In this document: positions 34,843 to 44,113 of the stretch, piece after piece | Position numbering within the stretch: position 1 is the stretch's first letter | Layout: every line of letters starts with the position of its first letter | Source: Bryobacterales bacterium | GTDB taxonomy: Bacteria > Acidobacteriota > Terriglobia > Bryobacterales > Bryobacteraceae | Length of the DNA stretch: 64,000 bases | Direction of reading: 5' to 3' | NCBI GenBank assembly: GCA_026954325.1 | Contig: JAIXKK010000086.1 | Span: 16,560 to 80,559 of the forward strand | Notes under the pieces: generated by a model | The model's database searches: none | What the model saw: only the letters and a program-made list of their open reading frames with translations | Told to the model about the DNA's origin: nothing | Position numbers and translations under genes: made by a program

Positions 34843-35154
34843 ATGAACAACTTAATCAAAACCATCAGCTTGACGGCAGTTCTCGGAGTCACCCTCAGCG
34901 CCGCGGGGCCCATTGCCAACCGCGCCGCCAACCAGCAAGCCAGAATCCGGCAAGGTGTCCGTTCCGGGCAACTCACCCCGCGTGAAACCGCCCGGCTCGA
35001 AGCCCAGGAGCACGCCCTGCACCGGGAGATTGCTCACGACCGTCTCACCGGCAACGGCTTGTCCCCGCGCGAGAGGCGCACCATCAACCGCCAGCAGAAC
35101 AACCTGAGCCATCAGATCTACAAACAGAAACACGACGCCCAGGTTCGCCCGTAG
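34843..35154 (+). CDS. Small exported helical protein with RxxQGxxSGQLTxxE motif
   Basis: A 103-residue protein. An N-terminal signal peptide (MNNLIKTISLTAVLGVTLSA) is followed by a charged alpha-helical domain: ARIRQGVRSGQLTPRETARL, then HREIAHDRLTGNGLSPRERRTINRQQNNLSHQIY. The repeated (G)xLxPRE(T/R) segments look like two helix-turn units, seen in small periplasmic proteins of unknown function. CAGGAGGCTG provides a near-ideal ribosome binding site, suggesting strong expression. Divergent from the small membrane protein at 34551. Confidence 0.75.
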   Translation: MNNLIKTISLTAVLGVTLSAAGPIANRAANQQARIRQGVRSGQLTPRETARLEAQEHALHREIAHDRLTGNGLSPRERRTINRQQNNLSHQIYKQKHDAQVRP

Positions 35155-35190
35155 CCCTCGGCGGGCGTCCGGTTCCTCGCGCCGGCTTCA

Positions 35191-36417
35191 CTAATTCGCT
35201 GTCTTCGAGAAAAGAGAGGAGAAGAGCCCCGACAGTGCGGATGCCTTCCTTGCCGGCTGTTCGGCGCTCTTCGCGCGGGGGCACAATCTGTCCCCAAGCT
35301 GCGCCAGGCTCTTTCCGAAATTGCTGTTCGAGGCCACTGGCTTGCCTTCAATCAGCGCCCGATGGATTGCTTCATAGTCGCCCGGCAGCAGATGATACAC
35401 GTCGCAATGCAGCGCCGTCTCAATCACGTCGCGCCCCAGCCCGAACTCCTTGTTGTACCGGTTCACGACAAGCCGGATTTTCGACCGGTTGATCCGATTC
35501 CCCTCGAGATAATCCATCGCCCGCTGAGCAGCCTGCAGCGACGGCAACTCGTTTGTCGCCACCAGTAACACCTCATCGCTGCTTCGCGCCAGCGTCAGGT
35601 TCCATTCGCCGAACACGCTGCCCGCATCGAGGATCACCACCTCGTAAAAGCCCCGCGCGAACTCCACGATCATCGACGCATCCCGCAACTCATGCAGCCC
35701 CTCGTTTACCTGGTCCGGCGACAGCAGAATGTCCAGCCCCGCCTGTTGCGTCACGATTCCTTTCCAGACATCTCCGTCGAGCGAGGTGGACCGGCTTAGC
35801 GCGTCCACAAAACTGTAGTTCGACTTCAATTTCAATAAAAAGGACAGCGTGCCGGTCAGCGGATCCATGTCGGCAAGCAGTATTTTCTTGTGCCCCGCCC
35901 GCTTGTAGTGCTGTGCCAGGTTCGCCGCAATCGTCGTCGCTCCGCACGCCCCTTTTGCCGGAATGACGGTAATTATCTTCCCTTGCTTCTCCGGCCCGCT
36001 GTCGATTCGCTGCAGCGAAGCGATCCGCTCCAGCGAGTGATCGAGTTGCTCCGGATCGAACGGCCGCACCAGAAACTCCACCGCTCCCTGCCGCATTGCC
36101 CTCAATATCGTGTCCGGGTTCTTGTAAGCCAGCAATACGATGATCTTCACCCCAGGCTGGACGGCGAGTAACTCCCCAATCAACGCCAGCGCCCTTTCCG
36201 CATCGGAGATCAGATCAAGGAAGCAGAGGTTGGGCCCCTGTGCGCCGCCCAATTCGGCGAGCACCTGCCGCGCCGGATACGATTGCATTTCAAACACCGG
36301 CGTCTTCGGTATGTGTTGGGCCAGTATCGGTGACAGTTCGCCCGCTATCGTTTTGTTCGGAGTGATGAGGAGTGCTTTCCAGCTTCCCGATAAGGCGTCT
36401 ATGTCAGATCGAGCCAT
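35191..36417 (-). CDS. TadZ/CpaE-like pilus localisation ATPase (stand-alone copy)
   Basis: A 408-residue MinD/ParA-superfamily protein. The N-terminal receiver-like domain (about 15-130) keeps a putative Asp in NLCFLDLISD and ends GAVEFLVRPFDPEQL. The ATPase half starts with a deviant Walker A, PAKGACGATTIAANLA, where the catalytic Lys of GKT is replaced by Ala as in many TadZ proteins, followed by LADMDPLTGTLSFLLKLK, VVILDAGSVF and LVVNRYNKEFGLG. TadZ marks the assembly site of Tad pili. A second TadZ lies inside the Tad operon at 56436, 20 kb away. This copy is divergent from the LuxR-type gene at 36552. Confidence 0.88.
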   Translation of the reverse strand: MARSDIDALSGSWKALLITPNKTIAGELSPILAQHIPKTPVFEMQSYPARQVLAELGGAQGPNLCFLDLISDAERALALIGELLAVQPGVKIIVLLAYKNPDTILRAMRQGAVEFLVRPFDPEQLDHSLERIASLQRIDSGPEKQGKIITVIPAKGACGATTIAANLAQHYKRAGHKKILLADMDPLTGTLSFLLKLKSNYSFVDALSRSTSLDGDVWKGIVTQQAGLDILLSPDQVNEGLHELRDASMIVEFARGFYEVVILDAGSVFGEWNLTLARSSDEVLLVATNELPSLQAAQRAMDYLEGNRINRSKIRLVVNRYNKEFGLGRDVIETALHCDVYHLLPGDYEAIHRALIEGKPVASNSNFGKSLAQLGDRLCPRAKSAEQPARKASALSGLFSSLFSKTAN

Positions 36418-36488
36418 GAGTTACAATCTCTAAACCTATCCCCTCGATCGGCCGTTCCCACCAAAAACATGAGAGCGCTTCCCCTTAA

Positions 36489-36507
36489 CTCTCACTAAGA
36501 CTGAGAG
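36489..36507. promoter_or_regulatory. Inverted repeat in the tadZ2-luxR divergent region
   Basis: CTCTCA (36489-36494) and TGAGAG (36502-36507) are perfect complements, seven bases apart, in the 134-base region between the divergent genes. Position and symmetry fit an operator for a dimeric regulator such as the adjacent LuxR protein; this is inference. Confidence 0.35.
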
Positions 36508-36551
36508 GCCCGCTTCCGATAAGTGTCGCAAGGGAGGAGTCAGTCACCGTA

Positions 36552-37187
36552 ATGTCAGAACCGATCACCGTGGGTGTTTGCGAAACCCAGCCGCTCACAG
36601 CCGCGGGCTTGGCGTCCGTCTTGCAACAAAACGCCGGGTTCCGCTTCGCCGGCTCCGTCTTCTCGCTCGACGAAGCCGGCGCCTTCCTCGAACGCACCCG
36701 CCCACACGTCTTTGTCGTCGATAAATCCTTTGGGGTCCAGGCTGTCCTCGAGTGGGTCGCTGAACATCGCTCCGTCCGCCCCGGCTCCGCCCTCGTCGTC
36801 TGGGGCCTCTCTATCTCCGAGGCCGAAGCCCTCCGCTTCCTCCAAATCGGCGCCAAAGGCATCATTCGCAAAACCGCCCCCTCCGACGTCCTCCTCTCCT
36901 GCTTACAAACAGTCTCCAACGGCACAAGCTGGATGGAGGATAGCCTCTTCCGCGAGTCCAACCGCCAGGACAAGCACCACCGCTCCGATCTTACCCCCCG
37001 CGAACATCAGGTCATGGAACTCGTCGAGCAGGGCTTCAAGAACAAAGAAATCGCCCGCCAACTCGGAATTCGCCCCGGCACCGTGAAGATCCACCTCAAG
37101 CACATCTTCGAGAAAACCGGCGTCCGCGGCCGCTACGGCCTCGCCCTTAGTGGGATGAAAGACAAGGGTTTGCTGGCCCTCCCGTAG
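36552..37187 (+). CDS. NarL/LuxR-type response regulator with atypical receiver
   Basis: A 211-residue protein. The receiver-like domain (1-125) has a single acid in VGVCETQPLTAAGL where canonical receivers have two (DD), but keeps the candidate phospho-Asp in VFVVDKSFG and the Lys in AKGIIRKTAP. The LuxR/GerE HTH (about 145-205) is textbook: LTPREHQVMELVEQGFKNKEIARQLGIRPGTVKIHLKHIFEKTGV. Phosphorylation is therefore doubtful. No kinase is adjacent; the divergent neighbour is a TadZ paralogue, so a pilus-related role is plausible. It is clearly related to the regulator at 50943, which shares the CE(T/S)QP motif. Confidence 0.88.
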   Translation: MSEPITVGVCETQPLTAAGLASVLQQNAGFRFAGSVFSLDEAGAFLERTRPHVFVVDKSFGVQAVLEWVAEHRSVRPGSALVVWGLSISEAEALRFLQIGAKGIIRKTAPSDVLLSCLQTVSNGTSWMEDSLFRESNRQDKHHRSDLTPREHQVMELVEQGFKNKEIARQLGIRPGTVKIHLKHIFEKTGVRGRYGLALSGMKDKGLLALP

Positions 37188-37220
37188 CTCCGTTCCGCCG
37201 GGCTGCCACGCCCCGGCCCC

Positions 37221-38909
37221 ATGCTATGCTGGGGCGTGTTGCCTCCCTATCGCCTCTTCCTCCTCTTTCTTATCTCATCCCGCCTTACCGCCCAATCTCC
37301 CTCCCTCCTCGACATCCTCCAACAGGAACTCAACCGCAATTTCACCGCCCTGCAATCCGCCGATCCCGCCCCCTACTTCCTCGCCTACGAAGCCGTCGAT
37401 CAGCAGGCAGCCTCCGTCACCGCAATGTTTGGAGCCTTGGTTCGCTCCTCCTCTTCCGCTTCCCGTTCCCTCGACGTCACCCTTCGCGCCGGTTCCCCGA
37501 AATTCGATAACTACCACCGCATGCGCGGTGACCGCGCTCAATTCACCGCCGGCGTCCAACTTCCTATCGAAACCAACGCCAATGCGATCCGCCGCCGCGC
37601 CTGGCTTGAGACGGACCGCATCTATCGCCTCGCCAGCCAGCGCCTCATCCGTCTCAAGGCCAACGCCCAGGTCAAAGCCAACGAGGAGGACGATTCCGAT
37701 GATTTCTCCATCGAGGAACCCCAGATCCACGCCGCGCCGCCGGTCAGATTTGCTTTCGACAACAACGGCTGGGCAACCCGTGCGCGGGTGTGGTCCAGCG
37801 AATTCAACAAGCACCGCGGCATCCTCGCTTCCAGCGTGACCGTGGTGGCGGATGCGCAGACCAAGTACCTGGTCAACTCCGAAGGTTCGCGCCTCAGTCA
37901 CGGCCGCTCATTTGCCCGCATCCTCATTACGGCTCAGGGCAAGGCCGGTGATGGCATGGATCTGGTGGCAACCGATACCTTCGAGGCTGAGACGCCGGCC
38001 CGGCTCCCTAATGACGCCGCCTTAACAGCGGCTGTCGCCAAGGTCGCCAATCACCTCACCGGCCTCATCCAGGCCCCGCCCGTCGATCCTTTCGTCGGCC
38101 CCGCCATCCTCAGCGGTTCCGCCGCAGGAGTCTTCTTCCACGAAATCTTTGGCCACCGTATCGAGGGCCACCGCCAGAAAGACGAGACCGAAGGGCAGAC
38201 TTTTACCAATAGCGTGGGCAAACCCGTCCTCCCCGCCTTCCTCTCCGTCAATTTCGACCCAACCCGTAAATCCATCGGCGGCATCGACCTCAACGGCTGG
38301 TATGATTACGATGACGAAGGCGTCAAGGCGCGCCCGGTCCAGGTCGTCGAGAACGGCATCCTCAAGACGTTCCTCATGTCCCGGTCTCCCATCCGAGGAT
38401 TCCCGAAATCGAATGGGCACGGCCGCCGCCAGCCGGGAGCCGAGATCGTTTCCCGCCAGTCGAACCTCATCGTCGAATCCGCCCAAGCCGTCTCGAACGA
38501 AAAGCTGCGCGCCATGCTGGTTGCGGAAATCAAGAAACAGGGTAAGCCATACGGACTGTATTTTGAACAAGTTACCGGAGGATTCACGACCACCGGCCGC
38601 CAAGGGCTGCAAGCCTTCACCGTCATCCCCCTCCTCGTCTATCGCGTCTATCCCGATGGCCGCCCCGACGAACTCGTCCGCGGTGTCAGCATTGTCGGAA
38701 CCCCCTTGGCCAGCTTCTCCAAAATCATCGCCACTTCAGACAAACCGGAAGTCTTTAACGGAATCTGCGGAGCCGAATCCGGCAGCGTCCCCGTCTCCGC
38801 TGTTTCGCCCGCCCTCCTGGTCACGGAAATCGAAATTCAGCGCAAACCAGCCGGCCTCGATTCCCCTCCGGCTCTTCCCCGGCCTACTCTCTCCGGAGGG
38901 GGTTTCTGA
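37221..38909 (+). CDS. Exported TldD-like metallopeptidase with intact HExxxH motif
   Basis: A 562-residue TldD/PmbA-family protein. The N-terminus (about 8-24, RLFLLFLISSRLTAQ) looks like a signal peptide, unlike cytoplasmic E. coli TldD. The metal motif is in GVFFHEIFGHRIEGHRQKD (HEIFGH, about residue 305), and the C-terminal domain has LNGWYDYDDEGVKARPVQVVENGILKTFL and SNGHGRR. TldD/TldE pairs process microcin B17 and degrade CcdA; here the export signal points to a periplasmic or surface role. The start is the first ATG of the frame; GTG 37236 is an alternative. The stop overlaps the next ATG (TGATG). Confidence 0.87.
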   Translation: MLCWGVLPPYRLFLLFLISSRLTAQSPSLLDILQQELNRNFTALQSADPAPYFLAYEAVDQQAASVTAMFGALVRSSSSASRSLDVTLRAGSPKFDNYHRMRGDRAQFTAGVQLPIETNANAIRRRAWLETDRIYRLASQRLIRLKANAQVKANEEDDSDDFSIEEPQIHAAPPVRFAFDNNGWATRARVWSSEFNKHRGILASSVTVVADAQTKYLVNSEGSRLSHGRSFARILITAQGKAGDGMDLVATDTFEAETPARLPNDAALTAAVAKVANHLTGLIQAPPVDPFVGPAILSGSAAGVFFHEIFGHRIEGHRQKDETEGQTFTNSVGKPVLPAFLSVNFDPTRKSIGGIDLNGWYDYDDEGVKARPVQVVENGILKTFLMSRSPIRGFPKSNGHGRRQPGAEIVSRQSNLIVESAQAVSNEKLRAMLVAEIKKQGKPYGLYFEQVTGGFTTTGRQGLQAFTVIPLLVYRVYPDGRPDELVRGVSIVGTPLASFSKIIATSDKPEVFNGICGAESGSVPVSAVSPALLVTEIEIQRKPAGLDSPPALPRPTLSGGGF

Positions 38910-40639
38910 TGAGATCCCTGCTCCTCTGCGTCCTGTCGCTCCCGTTGCTCCACGCACAGCCCGCCGATAAGGATATCGTCCTCAAAGCCATGCGCGACGA
39001 ATTGGCGCGAGGCCGTTCGCTGCGAGTCATCGGAGATCCGCCCTACTTCATCGAATACACGTTGGACGACGCGGAAATGTATGGCGCCGGCGCGAATCTC
39101 GGAGCTCTCGTCCAGGAGCGCGTAAACCGCATCCGGAATCCCCGCGTCCGCATTCGTGTAGGCGGCATGAAACTGGATAACTCCAACCACATCTATAGCG
39201 ATGTCTATCGCGGCTCCCGCTACGATCCCGGCCAGTTTCCCCTCGACAACAACTACGAAGTCCTTCGCATGGGCTTCTGGCTCGCCACCGACCGGACCTA
39301 CAAGCAGGCCCTCGAAGCCCTGGCGCGCAAGCGCGCATCCCTCAAGAATGTGACGGAAACCAGCCAGTTGCCCGACTTCAGTCCCGCTCCGCCCGTAACC
39401 CTGCTCCTACCCGCCGGGCGCAAAACCATAGATGCCGCTGTCTGGAGAAACCGGGTCAAAAATCTCTCCGCCGTCTTTGCCTCCTATCCGAAAATCCTCA
39501 GCTCCGAAGCCGAAGTTGGCATCTCGCAAACCATCTCTTATCTGGCCAACAACGAAGGTTCGGAAATTCGCGTTCCGGACAATCTCGCAACCATCCGCAT
39601 CAAGGCCTCCGCGCTGGCCCCGGATGGCGGAGCCGTGCGCGATCACGCCATGTTCTTTTCCATCGACCTCGGCAGAATGCCGGAAGAAGACCAACTGAAA
39701 AAAGCCGCCGTTGCGGTCGCCCAAAACGTAACTGCCATGGCCTCCGCGCCGGTGCTCGAGAGTTATTCCGGACCGGTCCTGTTCGAAGGCGCAGCGGGAG
39801 CTCAACTGATCGCCGAACTCCTTGTTCGAAATTTCTCCTATTTTCGTCGTCCAGTGACCGATCCCGATCGTCCCCTCAATCTGCCATCCGGCGAACTCGA
39901 AGGCCGCCTTGGTTCCCGAATCCTGCCCGATTGGATCGACATCCTCGACGACCCGACACAGAAGGAGTGGCGTGGCATCCCGTTGCAAGGCTCCTATCTC
40001 GTAGATATGGAAGGAGTCGTTCCGAAACCCGTGCAAATGGTCGAAAAGGGCGTTCTGAAGGCCTACTATACGACCCGTCAGCCAATTGAAGGCTTCCCCA
40101 CTTCCAATGGCCATGCCAGGCTGCCGGGATTCCTCGGTAACAACACCGCCCTCGCCGGCAACGTCTTTGTCAAAGCCGGCCAGAGCAGTTCAGCCGCTCA
40201 ACTGAGAACACGAATTCTCGAACTGGGCAGGCAGCGGCGCAAACCATTCGTTATCATCGTCCGCAAGATGGACTTTCCTTCCAGTGCCGGCTTTGAAGAA
40301 CTGCGCAGACTCGGCGGCGGGCGCGACGGCCAAACCATCAGCATCCCACTGCTCGTGTACAAACTCTTTCCTGACGGCAGGGAAGAACTGGTTCGCGGCG
40401 TCCGGTTCCGGGGACTCGATACCCGCGGCCTGAAGGACATCCTCGCGGCCTCGGATGAGCTCTTCGCGTTCCACTACCTGGAAAACAGGGCTCCCTTCGC
40501 CCATATGGACGCTGGCGGTTATGTGGCTGGTACGACAGTCGTAGCTCCGGAACTCCTCTTCGAGGACATCGAACTGGAGAAGATCCCCGGCGAACTGCCT
40601 AAGCTTCCTCTCGTGCCGCCCCCGCCATTGGCCAATTGA
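38909..40639 (+). CDS. Exported TldE/PmbA-like partner lacking the HExxxH motif
   Basis: A 576-residue paralogue of the preceding protein. A clear signal peptide (MRSLLLCVLSLPLLHAQP) is followed by the TldD/PmbA fold: MYGAGANLGALVQERVNRI, VLFEGAAGAQLIAELLVRNF at the place of the metal motif (no His pair), IPLQGSYLVDMEGVVPKPVQMVEKGVLKAYY and TSNGHARLPG. Loss of the metal ligands in one subunit is also seen in E. coli TldE, which dimerises with the catalytic TldD. The one-base overlap TGATG supports balanced expression of a heterodimer. Likely periplasmic; substrate unknown. Confidence 0.86.
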   Translation: MRSLLLCVLSLPLLHAQPADKDIVLKAMRDELARGRSLRVIGDPPYFIEYTLDDAEMYGAGANLGALVQERVNRIRNPRVRIRVGGMKLDNSNHIYSDVYRGSRYDPGQFPLDNNYEVLRMGFWLATDRTYKQALEALARKRASLKNVTETSQLPDFSPAPPVTLLLPAGRKTIDAAVWRNRVKNLSAVFASYPKILSSEAEVGISQTISYLANNEGSEIRVPDNLATIRIKASALAPDGGAVRDHAMFFSIDLGRMPEEDQLKKAAVAVAQNVTAMASAPVLESYSGPVLFEGAAGAQLIAELLVRNFSYFRRPVTDPDRPLNLPSGELEGRLGSRILPDWIDILDDPTQKEWRGIPLQGSYLVDMEGVVPKPVQMVEKGVLKAYYTTRQPIEGFPTSNGHARLPGFLGNNTALAGNVFVKAGQSSSAAQLRTRILELGRQRRKPFVIIVRKMDFPSSAGFEELRRLGGGRDGQTISIPLLVYKLFPDGREELVRGVRFRGLDTRGLKDILAASDELFAFHYLENRAPFAHMDAGGYVAGTTVVAPELLFEDIELEKIPGELPKLPLVPPPPLAN

Positions 40640-40661
40640 GGTTTGCCGGAGAGCCATCGGA

Positions 40662-42977
40662 ATGGGAATTCTCGGACGTACGCTCTTCAAAGAGATCACC
40701 ACGGGAGCGCTCCTTGGCGCCGTCCTCTTCACCTTCATTCTCTTTCTCCAGCGGCTCGGACGCCTGTTCGAACAACTTGTCACCAGCACGGCCACCGCGG
40801 AGCAAATCGGGGGTTTGTTCCTCCTGATTCTCCCCCAAACTCTCGTATTTACCATACCGGTTGGAGTGCTCGTCGGAATCCTCATTGCCATTGGCCGCAT
40901 GTCAAGTGACGGTGAAATTATCGCCATCCGCTCCGCTGGCGTCCCCAGCCGGCGGCTCCTCGTCCCGGTGTCCCTGTTCGCCGCCCTCGGAGTGGCTCTG
41001 GCGGCCTATACCTCCTGCATTCTCACCCCCTGGGCCAAGAGGGAAACCATCAATATTCTCAATACAATGGCCGCCGGACAGTTGACCGCGGAGATTCAGC
41101 CGCGCATCTTCGAGGAGCAGTTCCCCAATCGCATTCTCTACGTCGAAGATGTAAGCACGGGCCCCCCATTCCGCTGGCGTCACGTCTTCATGGCCGATTT
41201 GCGGCCATCCTCCGAACGGGATGGCGCCGGCGATCGCGGTGATGATCCCCGGATCACGCTCGCCCGTCAAGCCATTGCTGTGCCCGACCTGGCAAACAAC
41301 CGCATCCAACTCTCGCTCATCGACGGTAGTAGTTTTGAAGTCGCCAAAGATATCACCCAATACTTCGCCACTTCCTACCCGAAGGGACAGCAAGCCTTGG
41401 ATGCCCCCGAACGCAAGGAAGTTCGCACCATGGATTTCGGCGAATTGGACATGCAGCCGCTCTATCAGCAAATACATACAAATGTAGAAGCTGCCATCGA
41501 GTTCCATCGCCGCCTTGCCCTTCCCGTCGGCTGCCTCGTCCTTGCCTTGGTTGCCCTCCCCCTCGGCGTCTCTTCCCGCAAAGGCGGCAAGTCCGCTGCC
41601 TTCGTTCTCACGGTTGCTTTGGCATTCCTCTACTACATGGGCTTGATCAGTATCATCGGACTGGCTCGCCAGAAATCCTTGCCCGCCGGATTCGCCGTCT
41701 GGCTTCCGAACATCTCTTTCTTTCTGCTGGGCGCCGTGATGATCGCCAGGTTGGAACTGCCGGGTGACAGGGATTGGGGAGGCGCTCTCTGGGAAAGGAT
41801 GGTGCGCCTTTGGGCGTGGTTGCGGAGCCCGTTTGTGCCGAAAGAGGAGGGCGTCGTCCGCGGTCTCCGTCTTCCACTACTGCCGCAAATCATTGATACC
41901 TATATTCTTTCTTCCTTCCTCTACTACTTCGCCGTGCTCCTTTTGAGCTTCGTGGGAATGACGCACGTCTTCAACTTCTTCGAACTGCTGAGCGACATTA
42001 TTAAGAACCATATCCCGATGTCCCGGGTGGCCACCTACCACCTGTTCCTTACGCCGAAGCTCATCTATGATTTCGCCCCCATGAGCATTCTGGTGGCGGT
42101 GCTCGTCACCTTCGGACTGCTCTCCAAGTCCAATGAGATCACCGCCATGAAAGCCTGTGGCGTCAGCGCGTACCGCCTTGCTATTCCTATTCTTGCCGCC
42201 GGCGGCGTCTTCAGTGGCGCTCTCTTCGCCTTCGACTACTACATCGTTCCCGAAGCAAACCTCATCCAGGACGCCATCCGTAATGAGATCAAGGGCCGCC
42301 CCGTCCAGACCTACCTCCGCCCGGACCGCAAATGGATCCTCGGCCGCGGCCCCTGGATCTACTATTACAAGCACTTCGATCCCGGCTCCGACGTCATGGT
42401 AGGCGTCAGCGTCTACGTCTATGACAAGCCGTCCTTTCAACTCAGACGCCACATCTTCGCCGAGAGCGCCCGCTGGGAGCCCTCCATCAAGCACTGGGTC
42501 TTTCAGAACGGCTGGATGCGGGAATTCAAGGGAATACGCGTCACCCAGTTCGACAACTTTCAGGGTAGAACCGCCACCTTTGCCGAACTCGATGAACCCC
42601 CAAACTACTTCTTCCGCGAACTCAAGCAGGACAAGCAGATGAATTTCCACCAGCTTGCCTCCTACATCCGGGAACTTCAGCAAAGCGGCTTCGACACGGT
42701 TCGACTACAAGTGCAGTATGAAAAGAAATTCTCGGTCCCGCTCTTCGCCCTCATCATGGCCCTCATCGCCATTCCCTTCGCCTTCTTCTCCGGAAATCGC
42801 GGAGCCATGGCCCCCGTCGGAATCAGTCTTGGCATCGCCATCTGCTACGGCGCCTTGAGTCAACTGTTTGAACAGATGGGCAATGTCGGCCAACTGCCCG
42901 CTCAACTCGCCGCCTGGAGTCCGGACGTCCTCTTCTGCCTCGCCGGAACCTACTTCCTCATGCGTGTCCGTACGTGA
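40662..42977 (+). CDS. Fused LptF-LptG lipopolysaccharide export permease
   Basis: A 771-residue protein that joins two YjgP/YjgQ units. The first (about 1-370) starts MGILGRTLFKEITTGALLG and includes PVGVLVGILIAIGRMSSDGEIIAIRSAGV; the second (about 410-771) starts IDTYILSSFLYYFAVLLLSF and includes SILVAVLVTFGLLSKSNEITAMKACGVS. Each has the expected six membrane helices (three before and three after a periplasmic beta-jellyroll). LptF and LptG form the transmembrane part of the LptB2FGC transporter that extracts LPS; a single-chain version is known in Acidobacteria. LptB, LptC and LptA genes are absent here. Same strand as the TldD/E pair, 22 bases downstream. Confidence 0.9.
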   Translation: MGILGRTLFKEITTGALLGAVLFTFILFLQRLGRLFEQLVTSTATAEQIGGLFLLILPQTLVFTIPVGVLVGILIAIGRMSSDGEIIAIRSAGVPSRRLLVPVSLFAALGVALAAYTSCILTPWAKRETINILNTMAAGQLTAEIQPRIFEEQFPNRILYVEDVSTGPPFRWRHVFMADLRPSSERDGAGDRGDDPRITLARQAIAVPDLANNRIQLSLIDGSSFEVAKDITQYFATSYPKGQQALDAPERKEVRTMDFGELDMQPLYQQIHTNVEAAIEFHRRLALPVGCLVLALVALPLGVSSRKGGKSAAFVLTVALAFLYYMGLISIIGLARQKSLPAGFAVWLPNISFFLLGAVMIARLELPGDRDWGGALWERMVRLWAWLRSPFVPKEEGVVRGLRLPLLPQIIDTYILSSFLYYFAVLLLSFVGMTHVFNFFELLSDIIKNHIPMSRVATYHLFLTPKLIYDFAPMSILVAVLVTFGLLSKSNEITAMKACGVSAYRLAIPILAAGGVFSGALFAFDYYIVPEANLIQDAIRNEIKGRPVQTYLRPDRKWILGRGPWIYYYKHFDPGSDVMVGVSVYVYDKPSFQLRRHIFAESARWEPSIKHWVFQNGWMREFKGIRVTQFDNFQGRTATFAELDEPPNYFFRELKQDKQMNFHQLASYIRELQQSGFDTVRLQVQYEKKFSVPLFALIMALIAIPFAFFSGNRGAMAPVGISLGIAICYGALSQLFEQMGNVGQLPAQLAAWSPDVLFCLAGTYFLMRVRT

Positions 42978-42983
42978 TTCCGT

Positions 42984-44024
42984 CTAACCTTGGCTGACTG
43001 TCGAACGCTGAATCTGCACCAACGGCCCCTGTGCCTGCTGCGCGGGAGCATGAACCTGTGGATCGCGCCAGAAATCCATGTACCCGGTCTGGTGCGCGCA
43101 ACTCACCGTACAGTACGGCGCGCACCCCTTCTGGGTAAGGTACTCCCGCCGGATATCCTCAACAGTGTACCCTTCCAGAGGCTTCCCCGGATACCCGCGC
43201 TGTTGAGAGCAGTAGTGCACCAGCCCATCTTCACAGACGTACAAATAACGCGCGCCGGCACGGCACCGCCAGTCATTCGGCCGTCCATCGGCAATGGCGT
43301 CCTGAAATTCGTTGAAGCGCGAATAGCCCTTCTTCTCCATCGCCTTCATCGCGCGGTACACTCCCCGTTCCCGATCCCGCAACGGGCGCAGTTGACCGTC
43401 TCCGTCATGAATGATGCCGATGGTCGACGTGAATCCGAACTCGAGGGCACGCTTACCGACGATGAGCGCGTCCTCCGGATTGTGAATCCCGCCACCCACC
43501 ACGGAATTGATGTTGACGTGGAACTCCGCATTCTCCGACAACCATCGTAAACGCTGGTCCAGCGTCTTCAGGCTCTTCTTCGATACATCGTCCGGCTTCA
43601 CGTTGTCGATGCTGATCTGCATGTGGTCCAGTCCGGCCCGGTTCAGCCTCTGGATCCGCTCCACGTTCAACAAGTAGCCGTTTGTGATCAGCCCCGCGAT
43701 GATCCCCCGTTTGCGCATCCTCGCGATGATGTCGTCCAACTCAGGATGCAGCAGTGGTTCGCCGCCGCTCAGCGTCACTACGGTAGTTCCCAGATTCGCC
43801 AACAAATCCACTCGCCGCAGCATGGTGGCTACGGGAACCGGCTTCGAGTAATTGTCGTATTCGTTGCAGTAGCCGCAATCCAGATTGCAGCGGCGGATGG
43901 GGATCAGGTGCGCGAGTACCGGATGGCTGGTCGAAACCAACCCCTTGGTGATCATTCTCAGCTCGCGCATCCGGCGGAAAGCCGACTTCCATCCCCGCCG
44001 AAGTTTAGACGCCTTTGAACTCAT
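42984..44024 (-). CDS. Radical SAM/SPASM-type protein
   Basis: A 346-residue radical SAM enzyme. The cluster motif is in [17 protein letters not shown] (CxxxCxxC, about residue 45), followed by [17 protein letters not shown] and LITNGYLLN, then MQISIDN. A Cys-rich C-terminal part ([21 protein letters not shown], then [17 protein letters not shown]) supplies about seven Cys, fitting a SPASM-like domain with auxiliary Fe-S clusters. Such proteins modify peptides, lipids or cofactors; no precursor peptide was recognised nearby, so the substrate is open. ATG at 44024 preferred; one in-frame ATG lies nine codons upstream. Confidence 0.85.
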   Translation of the reverse strand: MSSKASKLRRGWKSAFRRMRELRMITKGLVSTSHPVLAHLIPIRRCNLDCGYCNEYDNYSKPVPVATMLRRVDLLANLGTTVVTLSGGEPLLHPELDDIIARMRKRGIIAGLITNGYLLNVERIQRLNRAGLDHMQISIDNVKPDDVSKKSLKTLDQRLRWLSENAEFHVNINSVVGGGIHNPEDALIVGKRALEFGFTSTIGIIHDGDGQLRPLRDRERGVYRAMKAMEKKGYSRFNEFQDAIADGRPNDWRCRAGARYLYVCEDGLVHYCSQQRGYPGKPLEGYTVEDIRREYLTQKGCAPYCTVSCAHQTGYMDFWRDPQVHAPAQQAQGPLVQIQRSTVSQG

Positions 44025-44113
44025 GGGAATGCAACACTTATTCAAACACAAAGCAATTGGACTGAACAGTGCTCACACCCCGAATGCCCGATTTCTCCCC
44101 CTGAAAGGCGATA

